From assembly GCA_964486935.1 (NCBI GenBank), contig CAZAPG010000021.1, positions 40,187 to 104,186 on the forward strand: a stretch of 64,000 nucleotides of DNA, given 5' to 3'. How positions within the stretch are numbered: the first letter of the stretch is position 1; each line of letters opens with the position of its first letter. A program made the position numbers and the translations under genes. The notes below the pieces were generated by a model. That model did not search any database. It had not been told where the DNA came from and saw only the letters and a list, made by a program, of their open reading frames with translations. The DNA is from CAZAPG01 sp964486935 (GTDB taxonomy: Bacteria; Chloroflexota; Anaerolineae; 4572-78; J111). Below, in pieces: positions 58,388 to 64,000 of this stretch.

Positions 58388-58810
58388 ATGGCATACCGCA
58401 TAATATTTTTAATAGTTTTAGCTATATTTCTGGCAGGGTGTGGGAGTCAAGAAGGAGGCAGCGAAGTTGAGATTGCCCAGGATGTTGAAGAAGCAACCCC
58501 GCAAGAGGCGGTAGATTTGGCTATTGAAATTGCAGCGGATGAGTGCGAAACCCTGCCCGGCGATAGCTGCCAGGAATTCAAACTAACGTGCAGCGAAAAG
58601 TTAGAGCTTGCCGAGGCAGACAAAGCCAACAATGTTGAAGAAAAGTGGTGTCTGGCCATCGGTTATCAGAAGCGCTCGCCCACTTTGGGGCCTGACTGGA
58701 AAGACCAGGAAGGCAATTTTTCGGTTGAGCGGGTTAGCAGCCAATGGCAGGAAAAAGGGTTTTGTATCTGCCGGTTAGACAAGAGCGCAGAAGAAGAAGC
58801 GGAAGAGTAG
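58388..58810 (+). CDS. Small secreted lipoprotein, function unknown
   Basis: 140 aa. Signal peptide with lipobox LAGC (C18) (MAYRIIFLIVLAIFLAGCGSQ), then acidic low-complexity sequence and a Cys-rich part (ECETLPGDSCQEFKLTCSEK, EKWCLAIGY, EKGFCICRL) that could form disulfides. AGAGGTGG precedes the ATG. No recognised domain. It is divergent from the LLM operon and is the only plus-strand gene between the left edge and 62 kb. It lies convergent to the response-regulator gene. Confidence 0.82.
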   Translation: MAYRIIFLIVLAIFLAGCGSQEGGSEVEIAQDVEEATPQEAVDLAIEIAADECETLPGDSCQEFKLTCSEKLELAEADKANNVEEKWCLAIGYQKRSPTLGPDWKDQEGNFSVERVSSQWQEKGFCICRLDKSAEEEAEE

Positions 58811-58920
58811 AAACCCGTCTTAAAATAAATTTACACGTTTGAAGAGGTCATTAGTAATTGGTAATTACCAGTTATTAATTATCCATTTACCGCCAGCCGG
58901 ATAGGTGAAAGACCGAGCGG

Positions 58921-59562
58921 CTAAATCAATCCCTTTTTCATGGCCTCGCTCACGGCCTGGGCGCGACTGGTAACGTTAAGCCGATTCAAAATATCGGACA
59001 CTTTGCGTTTGACGGTAATCTCGCTCCAGTGGAGTTTGGCGGCAATTTCCCGGTTGGTGTAACCGTCGGCAATCAGGCGTAAAATATCAATCTGGCTGTC
59101 GGACAGCCCAATTTTGTGGCGGGTCATCTCTTTGGCGTAGGTTTCAAACTCGCCCAATACCCGGCCCACCAGCCGGGGGCTGAGTTGGCGCTCGCCGCTG
59201 TAAACTTTGCGAATCACCTCTGGCAGTTCTTCGTGGGCAATGCTTTTTAGCAAAAATCCGTGCGCGCCGGTGCTCAAGGCGCCAAATAAATGTTCGTCGG
59301 TGTCGTGGCTGGTTAGCACCAAAACTTTAACCTGCGCGTGCACTTCTTTGAGGCTGGGGATAATTTGCAGCCCGCTGGAGCCGGGCATCCGAATATCGAG
59401 AAGCACTATGTCTGGTTTGTGTTTTGCGGTGCGTTCTAAAGCCTGAAGCGCGTTTTCGGCCTCGCCGATTACGTTAATGTCGTCCATGTTGGTTAAAATG
59501 CTGTGCAGCCCGCGCCGCACCACCGGATGGTCGTCAACAATTAGCACCCGTATTTTATTCAT
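58921..59562 (-). CDS. NarL/FixJ-family response regulator
   Basis: 213 aa: receiver domain (RVLIVDDHPVVRRGL, phospho-Asp in DIVLLDIRMPG, VLVLTSHDTDEHL, Lys in GFLLKSI) then LuxR-type HTH (LSDSQIDILRLIADGYTNREIAAKLHWSEITVKRKVSDILNRL). ATG 59562 overlaps the kinase stop by 8 bp, so the pair is co-translated. Target genes are unknown; the nearby catabolic operons are candidates. Confidence 0.95.
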   Translation of the reverse strand: MNKIRVLIVDDHPVVRRGLHSILTNMDDINVIGEAENALQALERTAKHKPDIVLLDIRMPGSSGLQIIPSLKEVHAQVKVLVLTSHDTDEHLFGALSTGAHGFLLKSIAHEELPEVIRKVYSGERQLSPRLVGRVLGEFETYAKEMTRHKIGLSDSQIDILRLIADGYTNREIAAKLHWSEITVKRKVSDILNRLNVTSRAQAVSEAMKKGLI

Positions 59563-60781
59563 CGTGTATCTCTCGCTTTATTCTCTCCAGAGGAAATTCC
59601 CAAATCAGGCGGCTGCCCTGCCCCAATTCTGACTCAACCGTAAACGCTCCGCCAATATTTTCGGCGCGCTCGCGCATACTGATGAGTCCTAAATGTTTTT
59701 GTTCTTCCAGCGCTTTTTCCTGGTCAAACCCCACGCCATCATCCTGAACGATAACGATAACATGTTTGTTTTGAAATTTAAAGATTACCTCCACAGATTC
59801 GGCGTGAGCGTGTTTGCGCACGTTATACAACGCCTCTTGAATCAGGCGAAATATTGTGATTCTGGCCTGGGGTTTGAAGCGCACGGGATTACCCTGAACC
59901 CGCAGCCGGCAGGATATATTGGTGTCGCTTTCAAATTGAACCAGATACGACTGCACCGACGGAAACAGGCCCATCTCGTCCAGGCTGGCCGGCCACAGGT
60001 CAAACACGGCTTTGTAAATTTCGGCAATAGCCTGCTTGAGCGAGGTTTGGATACTTTGCATATCTTGCTGGGTAGAGCTGTTGGCCGGCAATCGCTGCAA
60101 GGCGCCCTGGGTTTCGTACAGCGCTCCATAAATAAGCTGGATAACGCTATCGTGAATATCGGCGGCAATGCGGCGGCGCTCTTCTTCTTGCAGGTCAACC
60201 GTGCGGGCCAGCAGCCGCTGCAACTGGTCGGCCTTGCGTTGAATTTCGGCGTGGGCCAGGGCCAGCTCCTCGTACAGCCGGGCATTTTCTACCGCAATGG
60301 CAATTTGGCTGGCCAGGGTGGTTAAAATAAACTCGTCATTTTCGGTAAAGCCATTAACGGTGACACTCTGAACATCTAAAACGCCAATCACCTTATCTTT
60401 AATTTTCAGCGGTACGGCCAGTTCAGATTGTATTTCTTCAACCGTTTTAACATAGCGCGGCGCGGTATGCACATTAGCCGCCAGAAAGGGCGTTCCCTGG
60501 TGAGCCACCCAACCGACAATGCCGCCTTCCGGTTTATCGGTAATGGGCAGCCGAAAACCCAGGTGCTTTTCTCGTTCAAGGCCAATGGTGGCCCGCACCA
60601 CCAGCTCGTTAGTGGCCTCATCCACCAGCAAAATGCCCATCGAGTTGTAATTAAAGGTTCGGCTCACCTCGCCAACAAGGCGCGGCAGCAATTCCGACAA
60701 ACTCTGAAGCTGGGTAATATGCTGGGCAGTCTGATAAATCAGGGTTAATTCGCGCTCGCGCTGTAACGCGGGTTGACTCAT
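59555..60781 (-). CDS. GAF-domain sensor histidine kinase (HisKA_3 type)
   Basis: 408 aa soluble kinase. GAF domain about residues 20-170 (GILLVDEATNELVVRATIG, IVGWVAHQGTPFLAANVHTAPRYV, GVLDVQSVTVNGFTENDEFILTTLASQIAIAVENARLY); coiled coil; HisKA_3 with phospho-His in RRRIAADIHDSVIQLIYGALYE; HATPase with NVRKHAHAESV and VQDDGVGFD and GLISMRERAENIGG. No transmembrane segment, so it senses an internal ligand through GAF. Coupled to the response regulator by an 8-bp overlap. Confidence 0.95.
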   Translation of the reverse strand: MSQPALQRERELTLIYQTAQHITQLQSLSELLPRLVGEVSRTFNYNSMGILLVDEATNELVVRATIGLEREKHLGFRLPITDKPEGGIVGWVAHQGTPFLAANVHTAPRYVKTVEEIQSELAVPLKIKDKVIGVLDVQSVTVNGFTENDEFILTTLASQIAIAVENARLYEELALAHAEIQRKADQLQRLLARTVDLQEEERRRIAADIHDSVIQLIYGALYETQGALQRLPANSSTQQDMQSIQTSLKQAIAEIYKAVFDLWPASLDEMGLFPSVQSYLVQFESDTNISCRLRVQGNPVRFKPQARITIFRLIQEALYNVRKHAHAESVEVIFKFQNKHVIVIVQDDGVGFDQEKALEEQKHLGLISMRERAENIGGAFTVESELGQGSRLIWEFPLERIKREIHDE

Positions 60782-60888
60782 CTGCGGCTACTTTTCGTTA
60801 CTAAAAAACTTGCTCGACCGGTTACTATACTTATTTTTAGGAAATTGGACAAAATTTTTGAGCCGGCAGAGGCCGCCTGGCGCAAGGC

Positions 60889-61971
60889 TCAAAACACAAT
60901 AATATTGCGTAAGGCTTCGCCCTTTTTAACGGCCTCGATGGCCTGGTTAATTTGCGCCAGCGGGTAGCGCCCGGTAATCAATTCATCCAGTTTGAGACGT
61001 TTGGCCAAATACAGGTCAACCAGGCGAGGTATATCTACACTCAGCCGGGTAGACCCCATATTACTGCCTATCAGCCTTTGCCCATTGTACACAAAATCAA
61101 CCGTTTCCAGCAACAGTTTGGCCCCGGATGGCGGCATGCCCACAAGCACCAGCGTTCCACCGCGCCGCAGCATATTCAAACCCTGAGTTGCCGCCGCATT
61201 GCTCCCAACCGTCACAAATACATAATCAGCGCCACGGTCGCGGGTTAAGGTTTTTACAATGGCCTCCGGGGCCGGCTCGTTGGCCGTGTTAATTGAATGG
61301 GTTGCGCCAAAAGAGCGAGCCGCGACCAGTTTGTTATCCAGCAAATCAGCCGCAATAATGGGATACGCCCCGGATAACACCGCCCCCTGAATGGCGTTTA
61401 AGCCAACGCCGCCGCAGCCAATAATCACCACGCTGCTCTCCGGCGGCACTCTGGCCGAATTAACCACCGCTCCCAGTCCGGTAATTACCCCGCAAGCCAG
61501 CAGCGAGGCGACATCCAAAGGTATTTCCGGCAAAACGGGAACCACCTGAGACTGGTCAACAATAACGTATTCGGCAAAAGCGGCGGTTTTTATCCCGTGT
61601 CTAATAGATTGCCCCCCGCCCGTCCGCAGCCTGCTTTGAGTATCCAGGGCGTATTTGGCTTCGCACAAGTGAGGGCTGCCCGTAACGCAGAAAAAGCAGC
61701 GCCCACAGGCTCGCAGCAGCGAGACCACCACATGGTCGCCTGGCCGGGTCAGGGCGACTCCCTCGCCTACCGCCTCAACAACCCCGGCAGCCTCATGGCC
61801 TAAAATTACCGGCAAAGAGCCGCCCCAGGCTCCCTCCAAATGATGAATATCGCTGTGGCAAATGGCCGCCGCAGCCACCTTAACCCGAACCTCGCCCCGT
61901 TGGGGCGGGTCAATTTCCACATCTTCGACCACCAGAGGTTGGTCAAATTCATAACAGACAGCAGCTTTCAT
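60889..61971 (-). CDS. Zinc-dependent alcohol dehydrogenase (MDR family)
   Basis: 360 aa. Catalytic zinc ligands in ICHSDIHHLEG (Cys) and GHEAAGVVEAVGEGV (His-Glu); structural zinc Cys cluster CGRCFFCVTGSPHLC; cofactor motif VIIGCGGVGLNAIQGA with ADLLDNK; terminal NIIVF. Very good AAGGAGG Shine-Dalgarno. Similar to class III-like alcohol dehydrogenases; substrate unknown. It diverges from the plus-strand aldolase pair, with a shared 205-bp gap. Confidence 0.93.
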   Translation of the reverse strand: MKAAVCYEFDQPLVVEDVEIDPPQRGEVRVKVAAAAICHSDIHHLEGAWGGSLPVILGHEAAGVVEAVGEGVALTRPGDHVVVSLLRACGRCFFCVTGSPHLCEAKYALDTQSRLRTGGGQSIRHGIKTAAFAEYVIVDQSQVVPVLPEIPLDVASLLACGVITGLGAVVNSARVPPESSVVIIGCGGVGLNAIQGAVLSGAYPIIAADLLDNKLVAARSFGATHSINTANEPAPEAIVKTLTRDRGADYVFVTVGSNAAATQGLNMLRRGGTLVLVGMPPSGAKLLLETVDFVYNGQRLIGSNMGSTRLSVDIPRLVDLYLAKRLKLDELITGRYPLAQINQAIEAVKKGEALRNIIVF

Positions 61972-62176
61972 AGCAGCCTCCTTGCGTAAGTGAAATTTAT
62001 CGGAAAGTCATTCGCCATCAAATTTTAAAGATAGAATTTTACGATTTTAGCACAGAGAAGACAAAGTGGATACAATGGGCGCAGAATTTTTTAGAGCACA
62101 CACTTCACCGGCCTTGCCATCAACCCCGCTCTGCATTACAATGCCTCCAAATTCAGCACACCGGAGTAGACCCCCG

Positions 62177-62980
62177 ATGAAACGCAACAAACTGAGAGAA
62201 CTGCTCAACAGTAACCAACCCTCGCTGGGCACGCACCTGCACAGCACCTGGCCGGCCCTGGTTGAGGCCGTGGGACACACCGGCCTGTTCGACTACATCG
62301 AGTTTGTAGCCGAATATACGCCTTACGACCTGCACGACCTGGACAATATTTGCCGCGCCGCCGAACTGCATAACCTGGCGACCATGATTAAAGTTGACGC
62401 CGCCAATCGAGAGTTTACGGCTCAGCGGGCCGTCGGCTCCGGCTTTCAAAGCGTGCTGTTTGCCGATGTTCGCTCGGCGGAAGACGCCCGCGCCTGTATC
62501 AAAGCCGCGCGCCCCGACACCCCGGCAGACGGCGGCCACTTTGGCGCGGCCATGCGCCGCATGGCCTACATGGGCTACGGCGGCGGGCCGGAATATGTTC
62601 AGGCGTTGAGAGAAATCGTTATCGTATTAATGATCGAGAAAAAAAGCGCGGTTGACCAGTTAGAAGAAATCCTCTCGCTGGAAGGAGTCGACATGATTCA
62701 GTGGGGCGGCGTCGACTACTCTATGAGCGCCGGCCAGCCCGGGGCCAAAAAATCGCCGGAGATTCAGGCCGTTGAGCGCAAAGTATTTGAAACCGCGCTC
62801 AAAATGGGCGTGCCGCCCCGCGCCGAAATCAACAGCCTGGCCGAGGCTCAAAAGTTTCTGGATATGGGCGTGCGCCACTTTTGCATGGGCACCGATATTT
62901 CCATTCTTTACAATTGGTGGCAAGAAAACGGCAGCGGCTTGAGAAGCCTGCTGGCCAACAACAAGGGCCAACCCCAATGA
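62177..62980 (+). CDS. HpcH/HpaI-family aldolase (divergent)
   Basis: 267 aa from ATG 62177, chosen for GGAG 9 nt upstream. The frame is open to 62066, but that stretch overlaps the promoter region and is not homologous. Motifs: SLGTHLHSTWPALVEAVGHTGLFDYIEFVAEYTPYDLHDLDNICRAAELHNLATMIKVDAANREF, QSVLFADVRSAEDARACIKAARPDTP, LEEILSLEGVDMIQWGGVDYSMSAGQPG. It stops by ATGA overlap with the 2-hydroxyacid dehydrogenase gene. It should cleave or form a 2-oxo-acid; the next enzyme may reduce the product. Confidence 0.88.
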   Translation: MKRNKLRELLNSNQPSLGTHLHSTWPALVEAVGHTGLFDYIEFVAEYTPYDLHDLDNICRAAELHNLATMIKVDAANREFTAQRAVGSGFQSVLFADVRSAEDARACIKAARPDTPADGGHFGAAMRRMAYMGYGGGPEYVQALREIVIVLMIEKKSAVDQLEEILSLEGVDMIQWGGVDYSMSAGQPGAKKSPEIQAVERKVFETALKMGVPPRAEINSLAEAQKFLDMGVRHFCMGTDISILYNWWQENGSGLRSLLANNKGQPQ

Positions 62981-63939
62981 AACCCAAAGTCTGGTTATCC
63001 CGCGCCTGGTCAGATGAAATTCTGGCCCCGCTGCGAGAAGTCGCAGAAGTGATTGTTGAGGCCGATGAAACCAGCCTGCCGGGGTCAAGCGTGGTTATTC
63101 CCCTTAGAGAGCAAGTGACCGGCCCCTTTATGGACCGGGCCGGCCCCAACCTGAAGCTGGTCGCCCGCTCCGGCATCGGGCTGGATAATATCGACATTCC
63201 GGCAGCTACCCGGCGGGGCATTCTGGTAGCCCACACCCCCGACGCCCCCACCGAATCCACCGCCGAACACGCCGTGGCCCTGCTGCTGGCCGCAGCCAAG
63301 CGGGTCGTGGTGGGCGACATGCAGCTACGCGGGGCCGACCTGCCCCGCCCGGCTATGCTGGGGACCGAGGTGAAGGGGCTGACCCTGGGGGTGATTGGCT
63401 ACGGGCGCATTGGCCGGCGCGTGGCCGAAATTTGCGCCCTGGGGCTAAAAATGCGGGTGCTGGTTTTTGACCCCTACCTGGCCGCCTCGCTGCCCACGCC
63501 GGACGGCATTACGGTGGCGGCCAGCCTGGATACCGTTCTCGCCCAGGCCGATTTTTTGACGCTGCACACGCCCCTCACCCCGGAAACGCATCACCTTATT
63601 GGCCGGCGCGAGTTGAGCCTGATGAAACCGGGCAGCTATCTGATTAACGCCAGCCGTGGCCCGGTGGTGGATGAGGCCGCGCTCATTGACGCGCTGCAAG
63701 CCGGTCATCTGGCCGGGGCCGGGCTGGACGTGTTTGACCCCGAACCGCCGCAGCCGGACAACCCTCTGCTGAAAATGAGCAATGTGGTGCTGACTCCCCA
63801 CATCGCCTCCTTCACCGAGGCCGGAACCACGGCCATGTACACCGGCGTAGTCAACCAGACGCTGCAAGTGCTGCGCGGCCAGCGGCCCACCCACCTGGCC
63901 AACCCCGAAGCCTGGCCGGGGCGCGTTGGGCAAAGTTAA
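62977..63939 (+). CDS. D-isomer specific 2-hydroxyacid dehydrogenase
   Basis: 320 aa from ATG 62977, overlapping the aldolase stop (ATGA). Features: KVWLSRAWSDEILAPLREVAEV catalytic-domain start, KLVARSGIGLDNIDIPAATRRGILVAHTPDAPTESTAEHAVALLLAAAK, Rossmann GVIGYGRIGRRVAEI, LMKPGSYLINASRGPVVDEAALIDALQAGHLAGAGLDVFDPEPP (Glu) and VVLTPHIASFTEAG (catalytic His). Resembles phosphoglycerate/hydroxypyruvate reductases. It belongs to the small plus-strand operon with the aldolase. Confidence 0.93.
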   Translation: MKPKVWLSRAWSDEILAPLREVAEVIVEADETSLPGSSVVIPLREQVTGPFMDRAGPNLKLVARSGIGLDNIDIPAATRRGILVAHTPDAPTESTAEHAVALLLAAAKRVVVGDMQLRGADLPRPAMLGTEVKGLTLGVIGYGRIGRRVAEICALGLKMRVLVFDPYLAASLPTPDGITVAASLDTVLAQADFLTLHTPLTPETHHLIGRRELSLMKPGSYLINASRGPVVDEAALIDALQAGHLAGAGLDVFDPEPPQPDNPLLKMSNVVLTPHIASFTEAGTTAMYTGVVNQTLQVLRGQRPTHLANPEAWPGRVGQS

Positions 63940-64000
63940 GCCAACTTCTTGTTGTCCAACAGCGCCGCCACAATGCGCGGCGGGGTCATGGGCAGGTCGG
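63936..64000 (-). CDS. C-terminus of a molybdopterin-binding oxidoreductase subunit (xanthine/CO dehydrogenase type, partial)
   Basis: Only about 20 codons are visible: DLPMTPPRIVAALLDNKKLA then stop. The Pro-Met-Thr-Pro-Pro-Arg-Ile pattern is that of the extreme C-terminus of aldehyde oxidase/xanthine dehydrogenase-type large subunits. It converges with the 2-hydroxyacid dehydrogenase gene and overlaps its stop codon by 4 bp. The rest lies beyond the window. The call rests on one short stretch. Confidence 0.5.
   Translation of the reverse strand, partial: DLPMTPPRIVAALLDNKKLA

Noticed and set aside
62047..62280. Minus-strand 77-codon frame opposite the start of the plus-strand aldolase
   Set aside because: It overlaps a well-supported gene start and shows no domain; the aldolase start has a Shine-Dalgarno and coupling to the next gene.
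1..64000. CRISPR array, tRNA, rRNA, prophage or integrase genes
   Set aside because: No regularly spaced direct repeats, no tRNA cloverleaf that I could recognise, and no phage or integrase-like coding sequences were seen. I could not run a dedicated RNA search.

Overview
The window is a dense, moderately GC-rich stretch of bacterial chromosome. About 60 genes are almost all transcribed leftward (minus strand) from about 61.97 kb to the left edge; a lone small plus-strand gene (58.4 kb) and a plus-strand pair (62.2-63.9 kb) are the exceptions. Gene content is strongly catabolic: four luciferase-like (LLM) oxidoreductases, five SDR dehydrogenases, acyl-CoA and branched-chain oxo-acid enzymes, several ABC importers, a GAF/HisKA_3-NarL two-component pair, substrate-binding proteins carrying a LysM-like module, and hairpin repeats in many gaps. 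This style suggests a Chloroflexota (Anaerolineae-like) genome; that is inference from gene style, since no rRNA or ribosomal marker is present.

Layout. 0-3.8 kb: peptide-type ABC importer (DppC cut by the edge, DppB, and a secreted solute-binding protein with a LysM-like N-terminus). 4.1-9.2 kb: M24 hydrolase, a signal-less family-5 binding protein coupled to an amidohydrolase, and a GSA-aminomutase-like transaminase. 9.2-9.7 kb: a 173-bp MITE with 15-bp terminal inverted repeats and an 8-bp target duplication inside an older repeat. 9.7-20.4 kb: branched-chain-type ABC importer (LivHMKGF) followed by a ProC-like gene, an OsmC gene with an in-frame TGA, two SDRs, a URO-D-like protein, an FMN alpha-hydroxyacid-oxidase-like protein and a VOC protein. 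20.6-30.9 kb: a GRDB-family gene with in-frame TGA, three LLM genes, a signal-less Peripla_BP_6 protein, an aldolase, acyl-CoA dehydrogenase, MeaB plus the B12 subunit of a mutase, a CMD/AhpD-like gene with in-frame TGA, and an M24 peptidase. 31-35.2 kb: MFS carrier, SDR, ornithine-cyclodeaminase-like and proline-racemase-like genes (a likely hydroxyproline module). 35.2-47.6 kb: biotin-dependent acyl-CoA carboxylase, AtuA large and small proteins, MaoC and enoyl-CoA hydratases, two thiolases, class III CoA-transferase, cupin, mutase large subunit. 47.7-56.1 kb: 2-oxoacid dehydrogenase E2/E1beta/E1alpha, SDR, polar amino-acid ABC importer and aminotransferase. 56.1-64 kb: second signal-less binding protein/LLM pair, small lipoprotein, two-component system, alcohol dehydrogenase, aldolase/2-hydroxyacid dehydrogenase pair, and the C-terminus of a molybdopterin oxidoreductase.

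Together the genes describe uptake and breakdown of amino acids and branched or acyclic acids: ABC import, transamination, oxidative decarboxylation, acyl-CoA oxidation, carboxylation/hydration, thiolysis and B12-dependent rearrangement.

The most notable result is three genes (OsmC-like, GRDB-like, CMD/AhpD-like) that are each interrupted by a TGA exactly where the family has its redox cysteine. The frame continues through conserved sequence, and each TGA is followed by a short hairpin whose apical loop begins 18-20 nt downstream and has G in its first two positions. These look like three selenoproteins within 14.8 kb. A second discovery-level signal is a palindrome (TTGATACC-N4-GGTATCAA type) found 16-20 bp upstream of the predicted -35 element of four operons, suggesting one regulon for the island.
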